From Bacteroidales bacterium (GTDB taxonomy: Bacteria; Bacteroidota; Bacteroidia; Bacteroidales; F082), in contig JAFZDU010000112.1 of the NCBI GenBank assembly GCA_017561025.1, forward strand, positions 1 through 46,887: a stretch of 46,887 bases of DNA, given 5' to 3'. A program made the translations under genes and the position numbers. Below, piece by piece: positions 1-8,983 of this stretch. The notes beneath the pieces were generated by a model. That model saw only the letters and a list, made by a program, of their open reading frames with translations. It did no database searches and was not told where the DNA came from. Each line of letters opens with the position of its first letter. Position 1 is the stretch's first letter.

Positions 1-15
1 AAAGAAAATAATATC

Positions 16-70
16 GGTCACTGAGCTTGTCGAAGTGACAAACAAGATGCCTTCGACAGGCTCAGGCACC
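16..70. repeat. Imperfect inverted repeat, REP-like hairpin
   Basis: Bases 16-35 and 51-70 are near-perfect reverse complements: a 20-bp stem with about three mismatches around a 15-nt loop. The shared core reads TGAGCYTGTCGAAG on one arm and CTTCGACARGCTCA on the other. I recognise this core as a repeat type often scattered between genes in Bacteroidetes; that is recollection, not a search result. It lies just before the first gene, so it could be an mRNA hairpin or a leftover of a small mobile element. Confidence 0.75.
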
Positions 71-100
71 GTTCATAGCTCACAGCAAAAAAATAAAACC

Positions 101-1342
101 ATGAAAAAACTACTACTCACAATCACGCTTATTCTCTGCGGAATGTCACTTTTCGCGCAGAAGAATTACTCTGTCGTTAAAGGCAATGTGGCAGAGAAGA
201 ATGTTAACATCTCCATCATCAATACCGACTTTGGCGTAAGCTCCGACAATAACGGCGATTTCATCATGATGCTGCCTAAAACGGAAAAGCAAGTCGGTTT
301 GTTGTTTTCATGTATCGGTTATGAAGACACTTTGGTAAGCGTGATTCCTAATCGTGATACGATAAACATTAACTTCAAGATGAAAGAAACAATGTATATG
401 CTTGAAGCGGTAGGCGTGAGCGCTGACAAGATAAGACATTACAGCGAACCGACTTACGTGATATTTGACTTTGAAATTTATGATGATAAGGTCTTTATAT
501 TACAGAGAAGATGGAACTCTTTGAAAGAATGTAGGATTTTAGTTCAAGATTTATGGCTCAATCCAATCGACACTATCAATATTCCTGAATATATTGAATC
601 TGAAAAGATAATAGTCGATTGCACTGAAAGCTGTCAACTGATAGGAAAAGATTCCGTTTATCAGATTGTGAGGACAAATGATTCATACGAACTAATGTTT
701 CCAACCGAAAAAACACGTTATAATAAAGTGTTGAATAATATTATTTTCTTGACGGATAAATACATTTATTTCAATGAGTTGTTGATGGATGGATATATTT
801 CCAATTTCTTCAGGATTAAAAAAGAGTCCAAAGAAAAGGAGATGATGTTTGTCTGTAACGACATGAAATCGTACAGAGATATCAAAGTTGAAAGGCAATG
901 GCATATTGATCATCCTCTTGGCCGTGGTCCTAGTGCTGATGACTGGGAACGCTTTGTCAAGTTTGCATGGTATCATACAAAAGACAATCATCTTGACATA
1001 TTCGACAACACATTATATTATTTTGACCATTTCAACGGCAAAATACTTCGTTATGACGAAAGTATGTATAAGTTTGGAGAATGTGATATCACTTATCCTA
1101 CCGAAGAAGATTTCTGGCGTTATAAGATTTATAAAGACAAAGCCTTTGGAAAATTCTATACCATATTCGGTACCGTAGTGAATGAAATTGATCTCGAGAC
1201 AGGAAAAACGACCGCTGTGGCAGAAGCTGACAGCTGGCTTACAGAAAAGATAATCATCTACAAAGGAACTCTCTACTCGGTAACAAAAAGGAATAACGCT
1301 TTGAAAGAATTCAAATCGTATATTGAAAGGATTGGGTTATGA
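101..1342 (+). CDS. Exported carboxypeptidase-regulatory-like / propeller protein
   Basis: Start chosen at 101 because it opens with a signal peptide (MKKLLLTITLILCGMSLFAQ); the longer open frame from 35 runs through the upstream hairpin. After the signal peptide comes a domain of about 75 residues with the CarboxypepD_reg-like pattern (VKGNVAEKNVNIS, NNGDFIMMLP, FSCIGYEDT). The remaining ~310 residues contain repeated YFD/KILRYD-type strands suggestive of the 6-bladed beta-propeller proteins common in Bacteroidales. Expected location is the periplasm or outer membrane surface; no substrate can be named. Its stop overlaps the next start by ATGA, so the two are translationally coupled, and the next gene is a frameshifted paralogue. 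Family call moderate, function unknown. Confidence 0.7.
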   Translation: MKKLLLTITLILCGMSLFAQKNYSVVKGNVAEKNVNISIINTDFGVSSDNNGDFIMMLPKTEKQVGLLFSCIGYEDTLVSVIPNRDTININFKMKETMYMLEAVGVSADKIRHYSEPTYVIFDFEIYDDKVFILQRRWNSLKECRILVQDLWLNPIDTINIPEYIESEKIIVDCTESCQLIGKDSVYQIVRTNDSYELMFPTEKTRYNKVLNNIIFLTDKYIYFNELLMDGYISNFFRIKKESKEKEMMFVCNDMKSYRDIKVERQWHIDHPLGRGPSADDWERFVKFAWYHTKDNHLDIFDNTLYYFDHFNGKILRYDESMYKFGECDITYPTEEDFWRYKIYKDKAFGKFYTIFGTVVNEIDLETGKTTAVAEADSWLTEKIIIYKGTLYSVTKRNNALKEFKSYIERIGL

Positions 1343-2347
1343 AAAAACTGTTTCTTATAACAATGTTTCTATTGCTCTGCGTAATGACGTCTTTCGCGCA
1401 GAAGAAAGAATCTTTTGTCAACATAAAGGTTATTGTGTCTGACAACTATGGCAACGCTTTGAAAGACGTCGCTATTTATAATTCCAAAAGCAAACTAATC
1501 GGCATTACTAATCACGAAGGTATAACATGGATTACATCTTTTCGGCAACACTCATCTTCTTTCCATCGACTCGGCTTTTCAGTTCCATTCTGAAAAAGAC
1601 AATCTTCAGCTTCTCTATGGTGTTACTCTTGAAAAACACAAAACCACTTTTGGTAATCTTTATGCATTGACCGACAGTATAGTCGTGACAAGGAAAGAGT
1701 TTTACAGCGGACAAGAAATCGTGTATTTCATGACAAACAGAAATAATAGCAAAACCGAAGTTTTATGTGATGTTTACGGTTCTTCTCGCGAGATGGCAAA
1801 GAACTGGCAACTCGACAATATTCGCTTGAGGAGAGCTCTGAATCCTGGAGAAAGTGATTTTGTAAATCCTTACGAAAAACCTGCAGAATGGGAATCTTTC
1901 GAAGCGGATTTGTTAAAACGCGTCATGTTACAAGAGATTTACGTTCCTTTACTTAATGTCGATAATAAGATTTATATCTTTGACTTTCAAAAAGATTATA
2001 TCTATAAATATGATGCTAAAGGTGAATATCTTGGCAAGAAAGAAATAAGTTTTCATCTTAAAAGCAAATACGCTAGGAGAGACGCTCCTGGCAATCCGTG
2101 GGACAAGAAACTGATTTACGACAAGGCGAGAAAAGAATGTTACGCGCAATTCACTAGCAACGGCACCGTGACTTTGAAGAAGATAGATTTGGAAAGCGGA
2201 AGCGTCATCGCCACTTATGTACTTAACGATCATTATTTCCCGGAAAACATACAAGTGTATGACGACGTGGTATATTACCAATTCATCGACAACAGAATGA
2301 CATTCGGAAAAGATTGTAGAAGTCTGTATAAGATGAAACTTAATTAG
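1339..2347 (+). pseudogene. Frameshifted paralogue of the preceding gene
   Basis: The reading frame opens at 1339 with a signal peptide (MKKLFLITMFLLLCVMTSFAQ), runs through a carboxypeptidase-regulatory-like segment and stops at 1593. The rest of the protein continues in the +1 frame to 2347. Removing one T from the TTTT run at 1576-1579 joins the frames as ...HRLGFQFHSEKDNLQL..., restoring an approximately 335-residue protein. The C-terminal part has propeller-like strands (KIYIFDFQKDYIYKYDAKGE) and resembles the gene upstream, with which it overlaps by 4 bases. This is either a true single-base insertion in a homopolymer, a switchable tract, or a sequencing error. Function unknown. Confidence 0.75.
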
Positions 2348-2361
2348 TTAGAGGTTATGTA

Positions 2362-2413
2362 GAGACGTATTAATTACACCTTAAAAATGAACAATGAGTA
2401 ATTGCTGCGTCTC
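2362..2413. repeat. GAGACG...CGTCTC hairpin repeat
   Basis: GAGACG at 2362-2367 pairs with CGTCTC at 2408-2413. Inside it TAATTAC pairs with GTAATT, giving a two-step stem. The 14 bases at 2399-2412 recur exactly at 4730-4743, and a shorter GAGACG/CGTCTC hairpin lies at 5493-5516. This is a dispersed intergenic repeat family, probably REP-like. The rest of 2414-2497 is AT-rich with nothing else recognised. Confidence 0.65.
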
Positions 2414-2497
2414 AAAAATTAGATAGAATAAAAATGCATACCCAAAGTCTGTTGACTGTTAAGAAAAAAACGTTAAAATCTTTTATGATTTTTTTTC

Positions 2498-2529
2498 TTG
2501 ACAAAAGTAGTTTAAGATTGTAGATTTGC
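2498..2529 (+). promoter_or_regulatory. Bacteroidetes-type promoter (-33 TTG, -7 TAGATTTGC)
   Basis: TTG at 2498-2500 is followed by 20 bases and then TAGATTTGC at 2521-2529. This fits the Bacteroidetes sigma-ABfr consensus of -33 TTTG and -7 TAnnTTTG. Transcription would begin a few bases downstream, leaving a 5' leader of roughly 90 nt before the S41 protease start at 2624. Confidence 0.7.
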
Positions 2530-2623
2530 AGAACAAATGTTAATGTATAGAACTATGTAAATATTCTAATTATGGAGAATTCGCCATAATTAAAATTAAG
2601 CACTCAGAGTCAAATAAACCACT

Positions 2624-4723
2624 ATGAAAAAGTTCATTATCTTTTTAATCTTATCTCAAATATTTATCTTTGGATATTCGCAAAGTTATACTTGGCCTAT
2701 TGCTGGGAAAAATGCTGGTGATGATGTCATATATAAACCTCAGTCTTATCTGGATGGAAATCTTCTTTATGCGGATTTGATAATACGAGCAGAATTTATG
2801 ACACCAGTTGTGGCACCAACTGATGGAGAAATTGCTTCTTATTATTATACTTACCAAGATGCATATCAAAGATCAACGACTTATGGAGAAGTCAGTGATT
2901 GGTATAATGACTCATTAAAGTTCGTTGAATTTGGCGATATCGATATAAAGCATATTGGCGTAAGTGCAAAGATAATCGCGAAAGATGGCAGAAACATCTG
3001 GATTTCTGGATTGAGACCTTGTGATAACATTATTACAGGGAAAAATGTAAAATATGGCGACACAATAGGTTATGTCGGTTATTATTATAACATAATAAAT
3101 CATCCATGTATTAACGTAATGATTTCGGAAAAAGGAAAGACTTCCGCTGGCGATCCGATGACTCCTTTCGGATTGCAAACAACTTTTAAGAAAATTAAAA
3201 ATACTAAAAGAGCCACATCGCTGAGCAGAGAACAAGCTGTTGAAGATTACGCCATTCTTGTTGATGCATTGAAAGAAGGATTTCCCGGTCTGTATGATTA
3301 TGTATCAGAAGAAGAATTTAATGATTATGTAAAAACACAATTTGATGGTTTCGCAGAGAATGTTCCTATGGAAATTTTTGATAGAACGATTACGGGAACA
3401 TTATATAAGATAAAAGATAGTCATACGAGAGTGAAGAATCCTTACGATGAAAACCCCAAAACGAACTTGGTATCACTAAGTTATATAGATAGCAGTTTGA
3501 TGGTTCATAGGACAGTGCCTGCTTATTCGCAATATCAAGGAAAAAAGGTGAAATCAGTCGATGGAATAGAATCCTATTCTTTGATGAAGATGTTAAAAGA
3601 TTATATACAAATGTATGACGGATATAACCAGTCAGGCATTGAAGAAGATTTAGCTGTAATGTTTGATTCACGATATTCTCGTTACATTCAAGATTTGGAA
3701 AGGAATCATGACCTAACATTAGAGTTTGAAGATGGCGAGGCACAAACTTTCAAAGCGGAATCAATAGGCGGAGGCAAATGTATATCATTAAAACCTTATA
3801 TAAAAGATTGGTATATAATAAATCGTTTCGGACCAGGTTTGAATGGTGTCAATATAAAGAATATAAACGACAGCATCGCATATCTTGGAATACAAACTTT
3901 TGATTTGAAAGAAAAGCAGCTTGATGAAGTGGCGGATTTTATCAAGAAGATCAGTCGCGACAGCATCGATAATCTCATTATTGATATGAGAAACAACTTT
4001 GGAGGAAATGTTGAAGTATTGAATAAATTGTATTCATTTATCGCTCAGGATGATTTTCAACATGAAATGTACAATATAGTAACAAAGAAAGGTGATTTCG
4101 ATTTCTTTAAGCATAGTACAAATCACGTTATGGGAGACATACTTTTTAATGATTATGAATACGATGAACATTCCGGTTATTATGTCAAGTATCATAATGA
4201 AGTGTATTCTCCAGATACATCAGTGAATTATTCTGGAAAGGTTTATGTCATTACAAATGAATCAACCATGTCTGCCGCTTCTTCTTTTGCTGGGATGGTA
4301 AAGAAACAAGATAGGGGCGTTATTGTTGGGCGCGAGACAGGAACCGCATATCATCAAATGAAAGCTCTTAAATTTGAGAAACTATTTCTTCCAAATTCTT
4401 CTTACATAATAAACTTCCCACTTGTAAAAATTGTTGCCGACACGGTTTATAACGAACTATTTCCATACGGACGCGGCGTGCTGCCTGATTATCCCGTAAG
4501 AATTTCATTAGAAGAAATAGAATGCAGAAATGGTGATAAAGTTCTCAATTATACATTACAATTAATTGAAGAAAACCAATATATCGAATGTCCGAAAATT
4601 GAAACAGTTGTAGAACAAGAACTTGATATTAAAGATAATGATATAAACAGAATATGGACTTGGATTATAGCAGCAGTCTTACTTTTGTTTGGGATTATGA
4701 AATTAGTGAGGAACAAAAAATGA
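2624..4723 (+). CDS. S41-family serine protease with degenerate N-terminal M23-like domain
   Basis: 699 residues. Residues 1-20 are a signal peptide. Residues ~24-185 resemble the LytM/M23 fold (TPVVAPTDGEIAS at 60-72, KYGDTIGYVGY at 143-153, NHPCINVMI at 159-167), but the zinc-ligand patterns HxxxD and HxH are not recognisable, so this part is probably inactive. Residues ~205-630 are an S41 (tricorn/IRBP-like) peptidase: DSHT at 265-268 supplies a likely His, IDMRNNFGGN spans 453-462, the nucleophile is probably Ser550 in NESTMSAAS, and GRETGT at 569-574 supplies a Glu. A membrane helix (~677-693) with a short basic tail ends the protein, suggesting anchoring with the bulk in the periplasm. 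Substrate unknown. It has its own promoter at 2498-2529. Confidence 0.85.
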   Translation: MKKFIIFLILSQIFIFGYSQSYTWPIAGKNAGDDVIYKPQSYLDGNLLYADLIIRAEFMTPVVAPTDGEIASYYYTYQDAYQRSTTYGEVSDWYNDSLKFVEFGDIDIKHIGVSAKIIAKDGRNIWISGLRPCDNIITGKNVKYGDTIGYVGYYYNIINHPCINVMISEKGKTSAGDPMTPFGLQTTFKKIKNTKRATSLSREQAVEDYAILVDALKEGFPGLYDYVSEEEFNDYVKTQFDGFAENVPMEIFDRTITGTLYKIKDSHTRVKNPYDENPKTNLVSLSYIDSSLMVHRTVPAYSQYQGKKVKSVDGIESYSLMKMLKDYIQMYDGYNQSGIEEDLAVMFDSRYSRYIQDLERNHDLTLEFEDGEAQTFKAESIGGGKCISLKPYIKDWYIINRFGPGLNGVNIKNINDSIAYLGIQTFDLKEKQLDEVADFIKKISRDSIDNLIIDMRNNFGGNVEVLNKLYSFIAQDDFQHEMYNIVTKKGDFDFFKHSTNHVMGDILFNDYEYDEHSGYYVKYHNEVYSPDTSVNYSGKVYVITNESTMSAASSFAGMVKKQDRGVIVGRETGTAYHQMKALKFEKLFLPNSSYIINFPLVKIVADTVYNELFPYGRGVLPDYPVRISLEEIECRNGDKVLNYTLQLIEENQYIECPKIETVVEQELDIKDNDINRIWTWIIAAVLLLFGIMKLVRNKK

Positions 4724-4729
4724 ATGTAA

Positions 4730-4743
4730 TAATTGCTGCGTCT
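4730..4743. repeat. Second copy of 14-nt intergenic repeat
   Basis: TAATTGCTGCGTCT here is identical to 2399-2412. The bases that follow (AATTAGTTAGGAGTTA) resemble the sequence just after the preceding frameshifted gene (AATTAGTTAGAGGTTA at 2342-2357), so the two intergenic regions share a partly rearranged repeat unit. Confidence 0.6.
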
Positions 4744-4780
4744 AATTAGTTAGGAGTTAAGGAGCACCTAGCCAAAAACT

Positions 4781-4811
4781 TGTAGTCTTGTTGTCATGTA
4801 GTCTTGTTGTC
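4781..4811. repeat. Tandem direct repeat, 16-nt unit
   Basis: TGTAGTCTTGTTGTC occurs at 4781-4795 and again at 4797-4811, separated by one A. It lies in the leader 17 bases before the lipoprotein start at 4828. It is one of several short tandem-repeat patches at gene edges in this window. Confidence 0.8.
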
Positions 4812-4827
4812 TAAAAAAATAAAACCT

Positions 4828-5400
4828 ATGAAAAAACTATTAACAATCATCACATTAGCACTGGCAATGCAATCTTGTATATGTATAAAGATTATACATC
4901 CTTCATACGTAGAAGCCAGTTTCATGAGGGATCTTACCTCAGAACAGAAAAACAACGTCTATTGGACTTCAGATAGCACTTCGTTGTCAGACTTGACCAA
5001 CGACGGTCGTATCTATGCTATCAATCCTAATCAGATGAAAGAACTGCTTGCTACAAAAGAAAAAGCAATAATTTACCGCTGGTTGCCAATATGTAAATCA
5101 GAGAATTGCACTTCATTGGGCTTGACTCAATCATATTGCGATGATAAAGGCATTGAATTATTTGTGATTACAGACAGTTATACTGAAGCGTTTACGCAGA
5201 TTGAGAGCATAAAGAATCCTATGTTCTCGATAGATATAGCTTGTTTCAGAATTGAAATCAAGGATTATGATGATGATTTATTCTACAAAGAACTCTTGGG
5301 AGATAAATACGACAAAAAGAGTTATAGTCGTTTCTATTATTTTGAAAACGGAGAGTTCGTTAGAACGTATCAAAATATCATAGAAGCAACTAAAGACTAA
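4828..5400 (+). CDS. Putative lipoprotein, possibly thioredoxin-like fold
   Basis: Start at 4828 because the protein then opens with a lipoprotein signal (MKKLLTIITLALAMQSC, lipid-modified Cys17); the longer frame from 4804 begins in the tandem repeat. 190 residues. The central segment KAIIYRWLPICKSENCTSLG...GIELFVITDS resembles the beta-alpha-beta start of redoxin folds, with Cys residues spaced CKSENC rather than the classical CxxC. This could be a degenerate TlpA-like protein or an unrelated fold. Expected to be anchored to a membrane facing the periplasm or the surface. A terminator follows at 5456. Confidence 0.6.
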   Translation: MKKLLTIITLALAMQSCICIKIIHPSYVEASFMRDLTSEQKNNVYWTSDSTSLSDLTNDGRIYAINPNQMKELLATKEKAIIYRWLPICKSENCTSLGLTQSYCDDKGIELFVITDSYTEAFTQIESIKNPMFSIDIACFRIEIKDYDDDLFYKELLGDKYDKKSYSRFYYFENGEFVRTYQNIIEATKD

Positions 5401-5455
5401 TGTCGTATTTATGGTTGAAGCTAAAACTTTTAGTTCCTTTGATGTATATAACAAC

Positions 5456-5483
5456 AAAAGGCTGCCCTAAAGCAGCCTTTTTT
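5456..5483. terminator. Bidirectional rho-independent terminator
   Basis: GGCTGC (5460-5465) pairs with GCAGCC (5472-5477) around a 6-nt loop. It is flanked by AAAA upstream and TTTTTT downstream, so it can end the plus-strand lipoprotein transcript and, with a shorter U-tract, the minus-strand speA transcript. Confidence 0.85.
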
Positions 5484-5490
5484 ATATCTG

Positions 5491-5517
5491 TAGAGACGTC
5501 ACTCCCGTGGCGTCTCA
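5491..5517. repeat. GAGACG...CGTCTC hairpin repeat, short copy
   Basis: GAGACG at 5493-5498 pairs with CGTCTC at 5511-5516 across a 12-nt loop. Like the copy at 2362-2413 it is preceded by GTA or TGTA, marking the same repeat family. Confidence 0.65.
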
Positions 5518-5537
5518 TAATATCAATATTTCTTGGA

Positions 5538-5567
5538 GTCTCGGTGACTCGGTGTCTTGGCGTCTTA
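5538..5567. repeat. Degenerate 8-nt tandem repeat at the speA 3' end
   Basis: Four consecutive units GTCTCGGT, GACTCGGT, GTCTTGGC, GTCTTA. The last unit overlaps the speA stop codon (complement of TTA at 5565-5567), so the repeat has grown right up to the gene end. Confidence 0.6.
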
Positions 5568-7457
5568 TTCCAAATAAGTGTATCCGTAAAGTCCTGATCT
5601 GTAGTTGGACAAGAACTCTTTTCCTTCTTCAACTGTAATCTTGCCTTGTTTAACGCAGCTTGTAACCCATGACTCAACGGTTCTAACCAATTTCTTTGGA
5701 CTGTATTGTACGTATTCCAGAACTTCTGCTACAGTCTCACCGTCAATGATTTGGTCGATGTAATATCCTTTTTCATCAACTGTGACGTGAACAGCATTGG
5801 TGTCGCCGAACAGGTTGTGCAAGTCGCCCAAAATCTCTTGATAAGCACCTACCAAGAATACACCTATATAATAAGGGTCTTTTGTCTTGTTGTGAACAGG
5901 CAATGTATGTGATTGGTTCTTAGTTGTCACGTATGAAGAAACCTTGCCGTCAGAGTCGCAGGTGACGTCCTGCAATGTTGCCATTCTGCTTGGTTGCTCG
6001 TCTAATCTGTGAATTGGGATGATAGGGAAGATCTGGTCGATAGCCCAAGCATCTGGTAATGATTGGAATAATGAGAAGTTGCAGAAATATTTGTCGGCCA
6101 ATAATTTAGGCAAGTTATTAAAGTCTTCAGGTATGCGTTTCAACTCTGATGTCAACTGGTTGATTTCTCTTGCGATAGACCAGAACAATCTTTCAACTTT
6201 AGCTCTTGACTTGATGTCTAAAAGTCCGAGGCTGAACAAATCCAAGGCTTCTTCACGGATCTGTTGTGCGTCGTGCCATGTCTCAAGCATCGATGATTGT
6301 TTGTTGGTGAGTTTATCCCAAGCTTCGTTAAGTTCATGAATCAACTCGTGATCTTCTTCCAAAATCTCTTCGCTTTCGTCCCATTCTGGCAATGATGCTG
6401 TTTCAAGTACTTCGAAAACGAGAACAGAGTGATGTGCTGTCAATGCACGTCCTGATTCTGTGATTACGTTAGGATGTGGCAATTCGTTTTTGTCGCAAGC
6501 GTCAGCAACAGAGAAGATTACGTCGTTGACATATTCTTGGATGCTATAGTTGACGCTGCTTGCGCTGCTTGAACGTGAACCGTCATAGTCGACACCTAAA
6601 CCGCCGCCGACGTCAACGAATTCAATGTTGAAGCCCATTTTATGTAATTGAACGTAGAACTGAGCTGCTTCTTTCAAAGCAATCTTGATGCTTCTGATCT
6701 TAGTAACTTGACTGCCAATATGATAGTGAACAAGACGCAAGCATTCTTTCATGTTGTTCTTTTCGAGGTATTCAAGAGCTTCGAGCAATTCTGATGTTGT
6801 TAAACCGAATTTGCTGCCGTCGCCGCCTGATTCTTCCCATTTGCCGCTACCAGAGCTAGCCAATTTGATTCTAACGCCGATGCTTGGAACGACTTTAAGA
6901 CGTTTTGCAACGCGAGTGATGAGTTTTAACTCATTAAGTTTCTCAACAACAATGATGATTGTTCTGCCCATCTTCTGAGCTAAAAGAGCCAACTCAATGA
7001 AACTCTCATCTTTATATCCATTACAGATAATCAATGAGTTGGTATCTGTATTTGATGCGATGATAGCATGTAATTCTGGTTTAGAACCAGCTTCCAAACC
7101 GATATTGAATTTCTTACCGTGGCTGACGATTTCATCCACAACAGGACGCATCTGGTTGACTTTGATAGGGAAGACGATGAAATTCTTTCCTTTGTATTCA
7201 TATTCTTCAGCCGCTGACTTAAAACATGAATTGATAGTTTCAATACGAGTGTCGATGATGTCTGGGAAACGTATCAACATTGGAACTGAAACGTCACGAA
7301 GTTGTAATTCATCAACCAATTCGCGTAAATCTACAGAAGCACAACCTTCTCTTGGAGTTACTACAACATTTCCTTTATCATTGATAGAGAAATAGTTTAC
7401 ACCCCAGTTGTTGATGTTGTAAAGTTCTGCTGAATCTTCAATGCGCCATTTTCTCAT
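5565..7457 (-). CDS. speA: Biosynthetic arginine decarboxylase
   Basis: Decarboxylates arginine to agmatine with pyridoxal phosphate, the first step of the agmatine route to putrescine and spermidine; cytoplasmic. 630 residues from the chosen start MRKWRIEDSAELYNI, which matches the usual N-terminus of the family; the 12 extra codons upstream are not conserved-looking. The PLP lysine lies in FPIKVNQMRPVV, the HIGSQ phosphate-binding segment is in LVHYHIGSQ, and DVGGGLGVDYDG is the family's glycine loop. The C-terminal catalytic segment (SLPDAWAIDQIFPIIPIHRL, GVFLVGAYQEILGDLHNLFGD) is intact. Monocistronic, with a -7 box at 7519-7527. Confidence 0.97.
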   Translation of the reverse strand: MRKWRIEDSAELYNINNWGVNYFSINDKGNVVVTPREGCASVDLRELVDELQLRDVSVPMLIRFPDIIDTRIETINSCFKSAAEEYEYKGKNFIVFPIKVNQMRPVVDEIVSHGKKFNIGLEAGSKPELHAIIASNTDTNSLIICNGYKDESFIELALLAQKMGRTIIIVVEKLNELKLITRVAKRLKVVPSIGVRIKLASSGSGKWEESGGDGSKFGLTTSELLEALEYLEKNNMKECLRLVHYHIGSQVTKIRSIKIALKEAAQFYVQLHKMGFNIEFVDVGGGLGVDYDGSRSSSASSVNYSIQEYVNDVIFSVADACDKNELPHPNVITESGRALTAHHSVLVFEVLETASLPEWDESEEILEEDHELIHELNEAWDKLTNKQSSMLETWHDAQQIREEALDLFSLGLLDIKSRAKVERLFWSIAREINQLTSELKRIPEDFNNLPKLLADKYFCNFSLFQSLPDAWAIDQIFPIIPIHRLDEQPSRMATLQDVTCDSDGKVSSYVTTKNQSHTLPVHNKTKDPYYIGVFLVGAYQEILGDLHNLFGDTNAVHVTVDEKGYYIDQIIDGETVAEVLEYVQYSPKKLVRTVESWVTSCVKQGKITVEEGKEFLSNYRSGLYGYTYLE

Positions 7458-7518
7458 AATTCTGTTTACTTTTTTCGTTAAAAATAAATTCAATTACATG
7501 CTCATTATAAAATGAAAT

Positions 7519-7527
7519 GCAAATCTA
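7519..7527 (-). promoter_or_regulatory. Probable -7 box for speA
   Basis: On the minus strand this reads TAGATTTGC, matching TAnnTTTGC. It lies about 60 bases before the speA start. No convincing -33 TTG at the right spacing was seen. Confidence 0.5.
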
Positions 7528-7631
7528 ATAAAAAAAACACATATTTTAATATATAAGGAAAAATAAAATTAAGAGATTATAAGCCATTGAACCTTATCGT
7601 AAAAACATTGTTTAGCGATAAAATTAAAGTT

Positions 7632-8960
7632 ATGAAACACAGTAAATTTATCATTGCAATTTTAAGTGCAATTTTTCTTATCCCTCTGACATCCAATGCT
7701 CAAGAGGAAATTATTGTCAGAAAGGCTCACAGGCCTCATCATGCGGAATTGTTAATAATCAATAACGATTTGCCTCATGACAGCTCGTTAGTCATTATTT
7801 TTGAGGAGAATGCTCCTGAACGATTCAACGCTCCAAAGACACCGTCGTTCGCTTTTATGAGCAAAAGTCAGAAGTATATGATGGGTATTGGCGGCTATGT
7901 TAAAGGAACCATGTCGATGGACTTTGACGGCGCAATCAATAATGCGGCATATTTCACGACATCATCGATTCCTGTAAAACCTCAACCAGGTAATGATATG
8001 TTGATGCAATTCAATGCAAACCAAAGTACTTTATTCTACAACCTAGTTTCTCTCTCTGACAAAAAGGCAAAGTTTGGAGCTTACATTAACATGAACTTCT
8101 CTGGTACGGGCTATACTCCTGAGATTCAAGATGCTTACGTCACTTACGGCGACTTGCTTATTGGTAGAACAACCAGTCTTTTCACCGATGCTGCTGCAAT
8201 TCCTCCAACCATCGACTCGGAAGGTCCTAACGGACTGACATACAAGACAAATGACGTCTTGAATTTTAGAAGTCACTGGGGAAGAGGCGATCGTTTCAGT
8301 GCTGGTATCGGTCTCGAAATGCCATCGACAGATTTTACAGTATCTAATGAGCAACGCGTTACAAACCAATACATTCCTGACATACCATCATATCTCCAGT
8401 ATGCTTGGGGCGTCAACAACAGCAGTCACATCAGATTGAGCAGTTTGATTCGTAACGTCAATTACAGAAACGTAACTCAAGATAAGAACGACATTATTTC
8501 AACCTACGCTTGCCAACTCAGTGGTTTAGTGACAGTTAAACAGAAATTAGTAATCTACTATCAATGTGTTTACGGTAATGGTCTTACACCTTACATTCAA
8601 GATGTCAGCGGCTTGAAACTTGACTTTGTCCCTAGAATCGACAATACTAGAAAAGACAAGGATGAAGCTGGCAAGTTGGAGCAAGTGACATCAATGGCGT
8701 ATTATGCCGGTCTGCAGTACAACTTCACTCCAAGAGCGTTTATGTCGTGCACATTCAGTCAAGTGGCAGTTGAATTACCTGATTATTACAAAGATACAGA
8801 TATGTACAAAGAAGCATATTATTTAGCGACAAACTTCTTCTGGTACGCAAAACCTAACGTACAATTCGGTGCTGAGTATCTTTATGGCAAACGCGTTGAC
8901 CAAAATGATGACAATGGTCATGCTAACAGAATACAGCTAATGCTGCAATATAACTTCTAA
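7632..8960 (+). CDS. DcaP-like outer-membrane porin
   Basis: Start at 7632 gives a signal peptide (MKHSKFIIAILSAIFLIPLTSNAQ); the frame upstream from 7587 is non-coding leader. 442 residues. The mature protein is rich in alternating amphipathic strands and ends in an aromatic residue (QLMLQYNF), as outer-membrane barrels do. The segment KYMMGIGGYVKGTMSMDFDG and the later TYGDLLIGRTTSLFTDA fit the DcaP-like porin family, which admits small organic acids and similar solutes. Monocistronic, followed by a terminator at 8984. Substrate not inferable. Confidence 0.8.
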   Translation: MKHSKFIIAILSAIFLIPLTSNAQEEIIVRKAHRPHHAELLIINNDLPHDSSLVIIFEENAPERFNAPKTPSFAFMSKSQKYMMGIGGYVKGTMSMDFDGAINNAAYFTTSSIPVKPQPGNDMLMQFNANQSTLFYNLVSLSDKKAKFGAYINMNFSGTGYTPEIQDAYVTYGDLLIGRTTSLFTDAAAIPPTIDSEGPNGLTYKTNDVLNFRSHWGRGDRFSAGIGLEMPSTDFTVSNEQRVTNQYIPDIPSYLQYAWGVNNSSHIRLSSLIRNVNYRNVTQDKNDIISTYACQLSGLVTVKQKLVIYYQCVYGNGLTPYIQDVSGLKLDFVPRIDNTRKDKDEAGKLEQVTSMAYYAGLQYNFTPRAFMSCTFSQVAVELPDYYKDTDMYKEAYYLATNFFWYAKPNVQFGAEYLYGKRVDQNDDNGHANRIQLMLQYNF

Positions 8961-8983
8961 TTTTACTGATTTTTTCATGGTTG

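Noticed and set aside
35-100. Upstream extension of the first gene
   Set aside because: It starts with GTG, runs through the inverted repeat and would bury the signal peptide inside the protein.
5019-6339. Several long frames opposite speA, clpC and gyrA
   Set aside because: They are shadows of strongly coding genes and have no homology-like features.
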